From assembly GCA_037975125.1 (NCBI GenBank), contig CM075857.1, positions 74,853,345 to 74,917,344 of the forward strand: a stretch of 64,000 bases of DNA, written 5' to 3'. This stretch comes from Latrodectus hesperus (taxonomy: Eukaryota > Arthropoda > Arachnida > Araneae > Theridiidae). Shown here piece after piece: positions 27,781-64,000 of the stretch; the stretch's first letter is position 1; each line of letters opens with the position of its first letter. Both the position numbers and the translations under genes were made by a program. Under the pieces are notes generated by a model. It did not search any database. It saw only the letters and a list, made by a program, of their open reading frames with translations, and was not told where the DNA came from.

Positions 27781-29118
27781 AAGGAAAAGTCTGAATTTAA
27801 ATAAAAGGATAAACACGTTTTTTTATCAATTTATTGAATTTTGTAACAATATTTTAATAAAAAAGCAAGGATATATAAAGATTAGTAATCGAAATGCATC
27901 CGAATATTTATATTTTTTGTTCAACACTTTTATCAAAATCAATATTTTTATTATAATATTTTAACAACGCATAACTTCTTTCACTAGTTTCTTATTTGAA
28001 TTAAGCATAGTATAATAGAAAAAACACATACTATTATCAGAATTTTGAAACATTATTCTCTTCATCTAAACTGCCAATCATTTTTAACTTTCACTCCTTA
28101 GCTCATTTTAGTACTTCCTTTATAAGATAATCACTTTAGCGTACATGTAGAATAGCATGTAAAAGAACATGACCATCCTTCGCATAAGCAGTTGCAGTAC
28201 CAGGATCTTCATAAACTTATCTTTAAAATCTCTCTGTAAGCCCCTTTCAGAATAATGTTATCACACATCGCCCCCACTACAAACAAAAGCAGATGATCTT
28301 AGTGGGACAATTGAATGCTGCGCGATTTTCAGAGTTTTTTTTTTTTTATGGCGCAATCAGGTCACTTGGTTTTCGAAAGCCTATTCTCGCTTACGACGCG
28401 ATTTCTCTTCCGTTGTCTTAAAAGGAATCCAGTCGTGACGGTCAAAAAGAACAACAAAAAAATCCTCGCACAACCATGTGGGAGAGAGGCTTGAGAAGTG
28501 ATACGAGTCCTGATGATCCATTTCGATGAAAATCTCTAGCTAATGTTACTAGTTACTGTCTTACATTGGAGCAAAATACCCCCAAAAAATGTAGAAATCA
28601 TATGTGGAACATTATCTATTATGTATAAAACGAAAAATTTTAAATATCTTTAATCACGAAACATCAAAATAATATTTAAAAAAAACTGGTTTACCTTTGA
28701 AACCAATTATTTTCTTAGCTAGCTTTCTCATTTTGTGAAATTACAGTTTTAGCAATAAGCATTTACATTGTATTCTAATTCAAGCATGATGATGATGATA
28801 AAAAAATTCTTTGAGGAAAATAATAATAGGAAATGAGGAAAATTATAAAGTATGTTTTTTTTTAAATTAGAAATTACAGTGTAATCAGATATTTAAGTAT
28901 TTATCTTTCGAATAATCAGGTCATAATTTTTTTAAGAATTATCCATAGTTTTGTTGAAAATTATTATAAGATTACATAATTATTATATGTTAGCTTAAAT
29001 ATGATTCAATTGTAAAATTTTCATTCAAGAAAAATCTTTCAAGAGATTTAAAAATATTTTATGGATAATATGCACATTATATATTTCATATAACAGATGT
29101 CATATTGGTATCATATAT
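27781..29118. other. AT-rich spacer containing a GC-richer patch
   Basis: Mostly AT-rich. The part at about 28,140-28,560 is noticeably richer in GC and includes a poly-T tract at about 28337-28348. No open frame, splice pattern or repeat family could be assigned to it. Confidence 0.4.
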
Positions 29119-29401
<283 letters not shown>

Positions 29402-29456
29402 ACTTACTTTAACCCCCAAATTTGAAATTAAAAATACCATATATAGATACTTAAAT

Positions 29457-29487
29457 AAATGTTATTTTTTAATAAAAAATAACATTT
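29457..29487. repeat. Perfect 14-bp hairpin, 3-nt loop
   Basis: AAATGTTATTTTTT at 29457-29470 is followed by a 3-base loop and its exact reverse complement at 29474-29487. It lies close to the end of the TA array. It is AT-only apart from one pair, so chance formation in such DNA is not excluded. Confidence 0.75.
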
Positions 29488-31651
<2,164 letters not shown>

Positions 31652-31699
31652 TTTTATATATATATACATTAAATTTATATACATTAAATTTTATTACCC

Positions 31700-32910
31700 C
31701 AGTTTTAACGTAAATGCTGAATATTTCAAAATGTAGATGAAAATTAATGTATATTTATGCAACAAAAATAAATGTTAAAATGATGTATACTTACGCAATA
31801 AAAACAAATGTATGAATCATAATTATTATCAATTTCAATCTTTTATCTAACTTAATAGCCCGTCACAAAGTTATGCTCAATTTTTTAAAATAGGTCTAAG
31901 GTAATGGCCTTAAAAAATGACTTTTTCCTTGATTTAAGATAAGTTACTGAAATTTTTTTATTTATTTTTGTATGAAAAAGGATTCTTTATATGCTTGTAA
32001 TGCTTTGGTTTAATTTATTTTTGAATATTTTCTTTTTGCCTCAATGATCTAATAACCTTAGGATAATCTTTGAATAATCCTAATAAATTTAGATAATGTT
32101 TTTTTCACCAATTATTCAATTGCATTATATATTTAGTTTTCCGTTGCAAATGATTAAAAAAATTTATTTATTCAAAATAATTTTTTCTTTAGAAAATATA
32201 AACACATTTAATGAAAAGACATACATTTTTTATTCTGTTTTTGTTTATATTTTCATTTTTATCTTAAGAAAAGTTGTTACTGATGCATTACAAAAAATCA
32301 AAATGTTATTATATCAGCCATTGCAAAGTATATTTTAAATATTATTTTTAAATAAATAAAAAGTAAAATGATAAATTATTATTCTTGTTTGTCAAAAAGA
32401 ATTTAAGAAAAATGTAATTATTTAGAATTATATGTTTGGAAAAATAATATTTGAAATCTTAATAATCCCATAGAAACACGAATGGTAAGATTATACCGAA
32501 ACAACATGATAAATTAAAAGCCTTTCGAGTCCGAATATTTACGATGCTTGATCTGAAATTACAGTATAAAATAGCAAAATACTTATTATTGGAGAGGCTC
32601 CTTATAAAATTGTTCATGTGAAAAATTAAGAATTCAGAGATGCATTCTTTTAAATTTCTTTTCTAACTCTATACCTAAACCATTTCTACTATATTTATTG
32701 ATACTATATAGTATTTATATCGTAACTTCCCCCATGAAAATAAAACTATGACTAATCAAAGTCGTTTCAAGGCTGAGGTCACAGAAGATAGTGTCAAGTG
32801 AAAAAAAATCGGTCGAATAACACAAAAATCATTGTGGTGCTATAATGAAAATGCATGAAATTTGGATAATTGTGGTATCATAATTGAAGTCCAATTCGAA
32901 TGCTTTTACT
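31700..32910. other. AT-rich spacer, no gene seen
   Basis: No coding exon or repeat family is recognised. Confidence 0.5.
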
Positions 32911-32913
32911 AAC

Positions 32914-33560
32914 TTTATTGTTGTTGCTAATATCCGTGTCCAACCTCTACTAGATGAGATCTATGAGTTTATTCACCCTCAAAAAGTCATAGATTCGCAT
33001 AGGTAAATCTAATAGGTCGTCGTAGAACAAACGTAGACACCTAAGAATCTGGGCCGGAGAAGCCTTGCTATTGACTAAATTTCGGACAAATCGGGTGGGT
33101 TTTTTGTCTACCCTGGAAGACAAGGCTTCTTAGATGGCCCCTAAGAAAGCGGGAGAAAGCTGTCTGAACTCATAGCATAGTGAGGAATCCATCAAGGGAT
33201 TTGGCAGGGTACCAAGAATTTGCTGGAAGTACGAACCAAGCATTTCATCAGTATATTTTTTAGTAGAATAAAACTCAAGGTATGTTAGACAGTTAGAAGT
33301 AGTCATAGCCTCCGTGGCACACATCTTCGCCAAGACATACGCCTCCTCATTTTCTCAAAAGTCTACATATAAAGGGATTCTCTGAATATGCACATCACAA
33401 GAGAACGAGATTTGTTTTAATTTAGTGCGAATTGAAGTTTAAGTTTTGTCAAGTTACACCAATTTGACAAATATCGGACGGCAGTACGATTATCAGTCAG
33501 TATCCAGGTTTACTAACATTCATCGGTTGAAGCACCTTAATCGACTCGTGAGTAACATGA
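32914..33560 (-). pseudogene. LINE 3' end with RNase H domain, degenerate
   Basis: On the minus strand, broken frames spell pieces of a non-LTR retrotransposon RNase H domain. LTDNRTAVRYLSNW (about 33460-33505) includes the conserved TD-x-R-x-A block with a catalytic Asp. A stop and frame change follow, then VHIQRIPLYVDF and EEAYVLAKMCATEA, which correspond to the family's IQWIPSHVGI and NEKADELAKEGA. The C-terminal coding end reads ASPAQILRCL ... DFLRVNKLIDLI followed by a stop at 32950-32952. The untranslated end finishes in an AACAACAATAAAG tail at 32914-32926. The terminal peptide closely parallels the plus-strand LINE end at 44869-45093, so both belong to one family. It is inactive. Confidence 0.75.
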
Positions 33561-33683
33561 TGACAGAAAAAATAGTTTAATCATATAAATCATGTTTCCA
33601 ATTAATAAAAACTGAATAAATAAAAGCTTATGAAGCTATGAAATTGAATTATCAACTAGGTAATTTGGAAGTTGGATCACCAA

Positions 33684-33721
33684 ATGTCTTATATATATTC
33701 TTTCGAACATATATAAGACAT
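33684..33721. repeat. 13-bp perfect hairpin, 12-nt loop
   Basis: ATGTCTTATATAT at 33684-33696 pairs exactly with ATATATAAGACAT at 33709-33721 around a 12-base loop. Similarity does not extend outward, so it is not an obvious MITE. Function is unknown. Confidence 0.65.
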
Positions 33722-35054
33722 GATTCAATTGGCAATTTATGCATAAATTCTTGCTCCCAAAAGTGCTTTTCTAGTTATGTACACCTTTAGAGGTAGAATG
33801 GTCAGATGTTTCTAACAGAGACTTTCGACTACTTGTGACGTCACATTACGTCTCTTTGAATACAAGGTAATTAAGCATGTTATTAATATATGACATGAAA
33901 ATACTGTGAATTTTTCAACATGATTATTATGACTTACATTTTTATCAACCTTTTATTTCTGGTAAAAATTAATTATTAATCATTCTAGATCGTTCTCAGC
34001 TCTTAACGGTTTAAATCTTCAAGACATATTTATGGGAATAAAAAGCTATAGAAAATAAAAAATATCAAATTACAAAATATCCAAGGATGTAAAATAAAAT
34101 TTTGTATCTATAGTAAAGATAACTATCAAACTAAACATAATACTGGGTACTTCAAGATGGCTTTATTAGCAGGTTACGGTTAAGATATACTGCCATAAAT
34201 AATAATAATAATTATAAATAGGAGATTAAACTTTATATAATATTATTTATATCATTATATGCTGTATTTTTTAAGATTATCTCTTTTGTAAATAAGGAAT
34301 TTGGCAATTAAACAAGAAAAATAAAAAAAACAAGGGCATTCTTGTAAAATAAAGGCCTTCAGTTTACAATTATTTTTAAATTCCAACGAAATGTAGGCTA
34401 AACTAATTTGGCTAAAAAACTTAATTTTAAACTTTAAAGTGCGTTTAGAAAGGAATAAAATTAATATAGTTCCTTTAAGGAAAAAAATAACGTAAATAAT
34501 TACTCTAGATTTATAAAGTTTTCTAAACTTATCTATTTGTTTAATACTTAACTTCTGTTGTATTTATTTGAATGGAAGTGCAAATGTGTTTCACACAAAA
34601 CAGAAAACTTCTAAAACCAAAAAAAAAATCTCTAAAACTACATCTTACTTTATACGTTTTTTAATTCCATCTTCAATTTTTACAATGTGATGTCCGAATA
34701 AATGTTTCGTAAACATTTATCTGTGAAATAAGTGGAGAAATGATTTTAGAAAAAGTATTAAAAAAATTGGAAATCCATATTTGAATTATATTTTTTTATG
34801 AAACAAAAACTTCTCTTTCAAATTCAGTTTCATTTCAATCTCAATAAAATTAGATTTTATTTATCAAAACACATTGTTTCGTGAATTATTATCTATTGAC
34901 AGATATCAAAAAATCCAACTTTACTCGTGCTCCTTGTACAAATATCATTGCGTTCTACAATCATGTTTAAATTTATTTAATCAAATAAACTCTGTTAATC
35001 TTACTTGTACTGAGATTTTTCTTAACAATTCATATTTAAAAAATAATTTTAAAT

Positions 35055-35092
35055 TCTGAAACCTATTAAAAAATATTTTAATAGGTTTCAGA
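35055..35092. repeat. Perfect 17-bp hairpin, 4-nt loop
   Basis: TCTGAAACCTATTAAAA (35055-35071) is followed by AATA and its exact reverse complement (35076-35092). The arms contain C and G bases and mixed sequence, so this is much less likely to be chance than an AT-only palindrome. Confidence 0.9.
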
Positions 35093-36461
35093 AATTTTTT
35101 ATTCATTTGAATTCTATAAAATCATTAGGGTATAATAAATTGAAAAACGCTAAACTCAATTATATAAATGAATACTAATTTTATTTAATATAGCATTTTG
35201 CCACTTGCAGTATTCTGTAAGTTTTTAATCGTAAAATCAGATTCTTTAAGCGTTATGTTTTAGGTTACTTTGTAAAATCGAACGAATTTTGTTAATTCTA
35301 AAGAACTGATTTTATTGCAGAAATATTTAGGTAATATAAGCATTTAACTTTTTGCCATTCCTTAACAATACATAGTTTTCTAACAACGGTCATTTCTCCG
35401 TTGACTGAGCTTAAATTTTTTGTTATTTTAGCATTTTGTAATTACATTTAGTTTTGAATTTTTTGGAAATTTCTTTATATGTCTTTGACATCTAATCACT
35501 CAAAAAACACTTAGGCTGTTCCATTAAGTGTTACGTAACTAAAAAAAGAAAATTTATTTTTCAAGAAAGAGTAATTGCTAACAATTCGAAAAGAGACCAA
35601 AACCGGGAGATCTTGAAACATTGTTCTATCAAAGCTAAGAATTCTAAGAAGCATTACATAAAAGTCTAATTAGTTAAAACACATATTTAAAAGCTTTTGT
35701 TGTCCTTTTCATTTAGAGAAAAGTGATATAATAAAGGAATCAAATATTAAAGAATATTTAAAAAGAAACCGGTTTACTTTACAGAATTAAAAAGATACCA
35801 AAGTTTAAATGGCTTTAGACTGTAAAATGCTTATGTATCACAATTAAAACTAGCTGATACAATTTTCCAAATTCTTTATTTCGGTTAAATAAGAATATAC
35901 TTACAATGCTATTACTTACATTTCTCTTATAATATATGCATATACATATCTTTTAAATAAGATAACGTTATTTCTTGTAACTTCAAAAATTGATTGATTG
36001 TGTAGGTAAATTTGTTCTTTTTTCTTTTTATAAATGTATTATATATTTCTCTTAATATGTATCCACACACTTTCTCATGTACTTTCTTTAATATAAAATA
36101 ACATATTATCTCTCTCTCTACTTATTTGCTTATTTCAGCCTAATAGAGCCATCTTGTATTATCTTGAATCTTGTTCTTGCTTTTCATTATCTTGTCTAAT
36201 CTTCATTGAAATGAGTTACTGAAACTTACAAGAAATTGCAGCAATGAATTATTGTAATTTCTATCAGCCTTCTTAAATATTATTATTTTGCATATCAATT
36301 TTCTCTTCATTTTTATTACTTCCTTTGTAACTGTAAAAATTCATCAAATTTAATTTTCTATTAAAATAAAAAATATATTATTTAAATCTTTGTAATAAAA
36401 TGCCAAACCGAATGCAATTATAAATATTTTATCTCGTTATTTTAATAAAAAATACTTAAAT

Positions 36462-36507
36462 TGATATTGAATTAAATGTAAAAAAATTTACATTTAATTC
36501 AATATCA
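36462..36507. repeat. Perfect 21-bp hairpin, 4-nt loop
   Basis: The arm at 36462-36482 begins TGATATTGAATTAAAT. It is followed by AAAA and its exact 21-base reverse complement (36487-36507). Such a long perfect stem with a tiny loop suggests a recent template-switch or snap-back replication event. Confidence 0.9.
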
Positions 36508-38825
36508 GAAGTCCTTAAATATTTTTATATAAAAGATACCGAGACGTTGAATCATTTAGTTAACATAACGAAAACATGAATTAGTTATATATTTCTACCA
36601 ACACATTTCTATGATGTATATCATCTTTTTTTCTACTCGAAATAAAATAAAAATAGCTTGATATATTTTTTTACTTAATATTCTATTTTATACTATTTTT
36701 GGGAATTTTAGAAAATGCTGTTTACTTTCAATATATGCATATTTTTCGATGAATTATTTTCAATAGTTATCCTTTAAGAGAACTAATGGGAATAATGTTT
36801 CTCCTAACCCTAATTTTCTCTTTCTAAAATCAATCGACATTGTTCTTTTACAATAAAGATAAATTACAGAGATAAGAAAGGAGGTAAAAGTACCTCCCAA
36901 ATTCAAGCATAGTCTTGCTTTATTTGACCTTGACCATGAATATATTACTCCGACGGTGAGGGATTACGTGACCTAATTCAGCTAATCAAGATTCTGAAGA
37001 TTTTCTTCGTTGAACTCAGTTTTTATTTCCTGGTCAAGTTAAGCCATGTCTAAGTTCATGGTATAGATAAAGCATTTCTGCCAACAGCTACATCAAACTC
37101 TTCACTAGTTGATTGATTTATGCTCTGTTCAATTGACAACAATCTTTTTCTTGACATTATCATCCATATTGTCTTTATAATTTTCAGGAATTATTCGTTG
37201 CAATGTTAAACAAATATTGCCAAACACATCAGTCATTTCTTTGACACTTAATTTTAAAAAGAATATTGGATTAAGCGTTTGTTGTTACCAGTTTATGAAC
37301 TTCGTTGATTACCTCTTTTGTTTAATATACATTGTTAATTCTCCTTATATTCAACCAAAATGATTTTTTGTATAATTTCTAGTTCAGTTTAATTTAACTG
37401 ATGTTTCATATCCTTAAGTAACTATTGCCATTAATATTTCAAAATGAATCTCTTTTAAGGAATATAAACATTGAATTTTCACAAGAGGAAAAATAAGCAT
37501 TGTAATTATAAAGCTATTTTTCCATAACTAGATGCATTTTACTGTAAGCATTTTATTAAATACTGTTCAAAATGTTCAAGGAGAAAAACACGTTAATTCA
37601 AAAAATTCCTAAAGAATTTGAAATTAATTTAAGAGTCATAAGTCCTTTACATTCAAATTATACTCAACAAAAGCGATTAAAAAATAATAAGTATTTAAAA
37701 TTTAAATATATACAGTGATCGAGTCATTTAATTTAATATCAACTGTTTTATTAACTTTTCTAAAGTTTTTCAGTTAGAATTTTAATTTAAATATTTTAAA
37801 TTTTTTGAGTAAACAGATAATATTTTTAATTAAATCTAGTAATACCATATAAATTTACTAAAAAATGTTATTGATTTCATAAGTCATATGCATTTTTGTT
37901 CAGGTTAAAAAAAAAGAAAAAAAACATTGCTAGCAAACAAATGAATGTCCATTTGCGTTATTACACTTGAAAGTAAAGCTTTATCATATGCTAATATTTT
38001 AGAAAACAATATTTGAATTACCATATTCCACATTCTTAGCAGATTTTTATGACAAATTTTATTATTTCTGTGTTAAAAATGAAATCAGCTTTCTTTGATT
38101 GCAAGATTTTCGTTACGCGAAACTTCTTTAATAAAACTATTAATTAGATTTCCATATTATGTATAAGGTTAAAACCTTTTATTTTGCCATTTATTACATT
38201 TAAATAAATTCTAAAAATTCAGCTTCTTTATTTACATTAAAAAATAAACTTTGATTTTGAATTTATTTATAAGTAATTTCAACTGCTTCTGAATAACTAA
38301 CATTATTTTAATTAAAAATTTTAAAAATTGGTATAAATATTTCACTGCAACAACTATAATTATTGTTAAGGAGATATTTTTACCATGACTCCCAAAATAT
38401 TGTTTGATCAATAATTTAGAGTGATTCTTCAAGGATACCGGGAAGAATCTGAAAGGAAAGAAGGATTATTACTTTCTGATGGAGTATGAAAAACACTTTT
38501 CTTTATAATTAACTATCATTAAAATTGCTTTCTACCTTCTTGATCAATATTTTTAGACTATCTACAAAATTATTTCTGTAGTTGATACGTAAATATTTAT
38601 GTAGAGATGATAAACATTCTCTTGTTTTAATTGTCTTTTGTGACTGTTTATATAACAGTTGTCTTTGGATGTAGATTTACAGAATACAGTAATCTCCCGA
38701 TTACTCTTATAAAGCGCTTTTATATTATACGTTTTCATTTACCTCGTATAACAGGTGTTTTTTCCCACATAAAGCATAGATCCCCAACGTTATATTTCTG
38801 CACTTTGAAATTTATAACGATTTGT

Positions 38826-39118
38826 TGTTGTTACTAATGATAAGCCAAGCTCGCTATGCCTTGGCTATGCGAATTTAATTCGATTGGGAGCGTCTTTCAT
38901 TTTATCAGAGCACCATGACGGTGAAAGTACGACTTTGCTCTACACACTTGCCATATACGTTTACAGGGTAGGCAATCATTCACACCTCATTCATACAAGG
39001 AAAGGACAAAGACAGGATAGATAGAGAGAGAAAGCACATCCATGCCCGAACCGGGATTCGAACCCAGGACCTCCTTATCCGCAGTCAGGCCCGCTGACCA
39101 CTAGACAAGTTGGGCGAC
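38826..39118 (-). mobile_element. tRNA-derived SINE, family 2, full length, with TSD
   Basis: On the minus strand the head carries box A TTGTCTAGTGG (39098-39108) and box B GGTTCGAATCC (39054-39064). A tRNA-unrelated body follows, and the 3' tail ends GTAACAACAAC at the 38826 side. The element is bounded by 12-bp duplications differing at one base (ATAACGATTTGT at 38814-38825 and ATAATGATTTGT at 39119-39130), the hallmark of LINE-mediated insertion. Head and body match the copy at 55223-55508. The last ~100 bp (about 38843-38940) instead match the 3' part of the composite element at 62357-62797. Confidence 0.92.
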
Positions 39119-39130
39119 ATAATGATTTGT

Positions 39131-41103
<1,973 letters not shown>

Positions 41104-41210
41104 GTAAAAAAATGTATTAATGCAATATTAAATTTGTTTCTTTCAAATTAAATCTTCAAATTATTCAGGCTAGTTTTTTAAGAGATATGTTCCATGTCTC
41201 ATCTTTTAAT

Positions 41211-42098
<888 letters not shown>

Positions 42099-42099
42099 T

Positions 42100-42444
<345 letters not shown>

Positions 42445-42449
42445 TTTTT

Positions 42450-44858
42450 TAATGAATTTGATGCAATCTTAGGAAGAATATTTGCTTTTACTTTCCAAAT
42501 TCTTTAACTTCTCCAATCCTTTTTGGTCCTCTATCATTAGTTTACTTCTTAAAATTCAATCTAAAAATTCTTATTCAGCGCAAGCATTCTAAGTCTTATG
42601 GCGAAATAAAGAACGCAACAATTGGGAAAAATCATATTACGAAATTGTTTAACTTTGGAACATTAATAATACGGGTCATAAGTAATGTGAGAATGATGAA
42701 GAGCATACAAAAATTTAAGCAATCAGTTTTAAATGGAGTTATTTCTACATTGACTTATTATATTATTTTTATAATTGGTTAGCTATATTTTAAACTTAAT
42801 ATTTGTTTACATTTACTTATTGTTTACAAATAACATAAAATATGAACAAACAACTAAAATTTACGAAAGAATTTTTCAAAAATATGAAAGAGATTAAACT
42901 TACATCTACCATTGTAAGTTATAAAAAATATTTTAGATATTGTTGATTTTGTTATTCATTGACAAGTATTAGTTTGTTTAACTTTGAATGAGATTAAAAA
43001 ATAAAAATTAAACAATATTATACAAAAACATGCAAAAAATAATCTTTTAATATTTTTTATAACAAACAGTACCTTGTTAATTTCATCAGAAATGTGAGTA
43101 ATTAAATTTACATTTGGTTTTGAAACATTCCTAAAAAAATCTGAAACATTCTCCAAGTTTTCCATTTTCATTTGGTAAACTTCGAGAGGAAAAACATTTA
43201 AAAAAAAATAATGAAGCAAATAATAAGCTAATTCAATAAATTAAAGGTAACTCTTTTTTTACACAAAAATGTTACTTTTTGACCTAGACTCATCAAAGAA
43301 ACAAAGAAGACATCGTATTTAAATTAACCCTAAAGTACAAAAATTTGCAGCTTGACAATAGTTTACGTCCGGCATGCTACACAGTGAAGGCATTACATAA
43401 TCAACTTCCTTTCAAATCCGCGGAATTGTTCTTTTTGTGTCGCTTGTCACCTGTCATTCAAACGTGTTGCACTTTTTTCTCTCATGTTTCTTGAAGTAAA
43501 TAGGTATTGAAATGATTCTATATTCATTCGAATTGTGTGCTGTCATAAGCCATTAGCCCAGTTTTTTAAAGTTATGACAAAGTAGCTATTTTGTTTTCTC
43601 ATCTTGGCAACGGTGAAAGAAAATATTCTTTTCCATTCCTTGATTTTATTGTTTTAGTAGAATTTTTTTAAAAAATTGACTTTTTCCTTTATTTTTCTAA
43701 TCAAGTTACCTATGGAAATGAAATTACAGTTTTCTTGTCTTTAATTATATCACTCAATTCAAATTGATTTTACATAAAAAGTTACTGTTGCACTCCTTTG
43801 AAAAAATACAAAATAGACTTACGGATGTTAATTTGTATAAAGAAGTCATGTAATTGAAGAAAAGCATTCAGTATTCTGTAAAGTGAAGAAAAATACACTT
43901 TTATCATTACATTATTAATTATTTTGTGAAATACAAAATATTATTTATTTACATTGATATGGCATAATCAAATTGTTACCATATACAATATAAGTTTTTT
44001 TTTCCTGTCCCAAAAAAAAATTACATTTTTATAATCTGATTTTAGATAAAATAAAGAAAAGTACAATCGTTTCTAGGGTTCTTCCATTAAAAGTATTTAA
44101 CTTGATTCTTAAAATTCGACTTTTAATCAAGCTCATTTTTTTGTTGAATACTTTTTGTACTACAATATTTATCGATTTTAACAAATAATAAGTGCTTATT
44201 TTTAACAAAATAATAAATAGGGCAGCTCATAATTTCTCATGTATTGTAATACTATTTAATATCAGTTAAAATTCTGTTTTCTGTAGAAGAATTTTAAGTA
44301 TTTTTAATAAAGACTATTTTGTGCATCCTTTTATGCCTTAATTTAATATCTAAAGTAGTATTTATTGTTATAAACATATCTTACCTAGTTTAACATTCTA
44401 AACAACTAAAAGTTATATTTTTCGTAAATACTTTTCAACAGATTTTATATCATTAATTGCTTAACTTCCTCAATTCAATTTATGATACAACACTTATGAT
44501 ATTCACAATAAGTGAAAATAAAACTTTTGCTTTAATACAGTAATATGTAGCATAACAGCTTATGTCTACTTAAATTTTAACATAATGTTAGCTATTTATT
44601 CTTCGATATCAAAAGAATTTAGTTAATACAATCAAATTATCAACAAACTAATTAATAAAATACAACACTATTCAGATAAAAAAAACTACAATATAAAATC
44701 CCAAGTGATTTACAATATCATTACAAACAAGGAAATTAATTTTATTTTTCATTTTTCAATATTGATAGAAACACGTTTATATAATCGAACTTTAATGATA
44801 TTTTTAATTTTAATGATATAGTAGCTGTTAATGTGCACATTACTTAGGTAAAATGGAA
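42450..44858. other. AT-rich spacer, no gene seen
   Basis: About 2.4 kb without a supported gene. The part at 43360-43480 is mildly GC-richer but unassigned. Confidence 0.5.
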
Positions 44859-44868
44859 AAATGCTTGA

Positions 44869-45093
44869 TTTTTTTTACATTTCATCAGTGATTTTTGTTG
44901 GAGGTAATAAACACTTCGACACCTGCTCAAGGTGCTCTTCTGCAGAAGCCTCTCCTGGTCATATTTTATCTTGTCTGGAACTTACCAAACAAGACCTGGT
45001 TCAAGACCCCCTATTAGTACTCGATTTCTTCAGGGGGAATGAACTCATGGATCTGATTTAGCACTGCTGGTCACGGGGTTGAGAAACAACAAC
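44869..45093 (+). mobile_element. 5'-truncated LINE insertion (3' end of RNase H ORF)
   Basis: The element codes the last residues of a non-LTR retrotransposon polyprotein. A CSRC ... H ... C zinc-knuckle-like spacing (C-x2-C-x8-H-x3-C) lies within EASPGHILSCLEL, followed by DFFRGNELMDLI and a stop at 45059-45061. A short untranslated end finishes AAACAACAAC. It is flanked by perfect 10-bp duplications AAATGCTTGA (44859-44868 and 45094-45103), showing a target-primed reverse-transcription insertion that was truncated at its 5' end. The C-terminal peptide parallels that of the minus-strand relic at 32914-33560. The intact duplications and open frame suggest this insertion is the younger of the two. 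Confidence 0.85.
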
Positions 45094-45103
45094 AAATGCT
45101 TGA

Positions 45104-63467
<18,364 letters not shown>

Positions 63468-64000
63468 GTGAGTACTCGACAAAAACACATTTTTAAGGAC
63501 AATGAAACCTTAATTTTTCTACAAGTACAAAAAATTTGATGAATAAAATAACTTCTAGTTTTTAATAAAATCATAGCTCTTTATAAATTTTCATTAAGTT
63601 ATATGAATATTCAATGTATTTTTTCAATATGAAACACTTTTTACAAGGGAATGGTTAAAAAAAATCATACTGGTTTAAGTATTATCGATTCAATATTGTT
63701 AAAAAATATTTTAAGAAGGGAATTTTTTGAGTACCTTACCTTTACCAAATTAAAATTTTCTGATATGATTAGTCAAAATATAACTTTTTACAAATGGATC
63801 CTAAATTGTGATATTTACATTGAATAGAACTGGAGATATAATTTCTCTCTCTCTTTCGCTTCTTCTCTCTATCAGTATAGTAAACTTTAAAAATTGAAGG
63901 CTATATCTTAAAATTGTGCTTTAAATAAAATTAAAACTAATCCAATTTAAAGTAAATTACCTAAAATAGCACTTGATTTAAATACTTGTATGACTGACAG
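63468..64000. other. Start of the next intron, nothing recognised
   Basis: AT-rich sequence with a CT-rich tract at 63844-63873. No further GMC exon is recognised before the window ends. Confidence 0.7.

Larger units (their letters stand above)
33730..38810. other. AT-rich spacer with two striking hairpins, no gene seen
   Basis: About 5 kb without a supported gene. Perfect hairpins at 35055-35092 and 36462-36507 are listed separately. A patch at 36870-37100 is a little richer in GC, but no frame or repeat family could be assigned to it. Confidence 0.5.

Noticed and set aside
33130..33333. 67-residue minus-strand ORF as a stand-alone gene
   Set aside because: It is a surviving piece of a broken LINE RNase H domain whose matching parts lie on either side in other frames.
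63987..64000. Terminal AG of the window as a splice acceptor for the next GMC exon
   Set aside because: The preceding bases lack a pyrimidine tract and no coding sequence follows to test it.

Overview
The window is very AT-rich, non-coding-dominated eukaryotic DNA. It carries GT-AG introns, long (TA)n microsatellites, tRNA-derived SINEs, degraded LINE and DNA-transposon relics, and one intron-containing gene. The encoded protein is an animal-type GMC oxidoreductase (glucose-dehydrogenase-like), and the repeat types are typical of arthropods. A spider or other arachnid is my best guess, but this is inference from the overall style of the sequence and no species is identified.

Positions 1-47,800 hold no coding exon I can recognise. 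This part is AT-rich spacer interrupted by: a GC-richer unassigned patch (about 2,730-3,180); long TA arrays (5.1, 11.4, 18.5, 23.0, 29.2, 31.5, 40.8, 41.2, 42.1 and 46.1 kb); an ~80-bp minisatellite (13.55-13.85 kb); two copies of one SINE family (19.75-20.05 and 40.9-41.1 kb, opposite orientations); a 255-bp terminal-inverted-repeat element (23.56 kb); a dead mariner transposase (25.6-26.5 kb); a 360-bp tandem duplication (27.05-27.78 kb); two 3' ends of one RNase H-encoding LINE family (32.9-33.55 kb minus strand, 44.87-45.09 kb plus strand); and a second tRNA-SINE family (38.8-39.1 kb).

Positions 47,814-63,467 hold five consecutive in-frame exons of the GMC oxidoreductase gene on the plus strand, about 272 codons. 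They run from the FAD-binding GxGxxG motif to the second GMC signature. All junctions have GT-AG splice sites and compatible phases, and there are no stops or frameshifts, so the gene looks functional. The first coding exon(s) (start codon, probable signal peptide) and the C-terminal substrate-binding half are not visible. The introns carry further repeats: a MITE with long inverted repeats (48.67 kb), a second copy of the 255-bp element (51.5 kb), a dead DDE transposase (53.85-54.25 kb), a second copy of the 38.8-kb SINE family (55.2 kb) and a composite SINE (62.36-62.80 kb).

The most interesting structural signal is in the SINEs. Different tRNA heads, bodies and 3' tails recur in different combinations, and an AACAACAA-type tail is shared with the local LINE family. 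No novel enzymatic or defence system was found.
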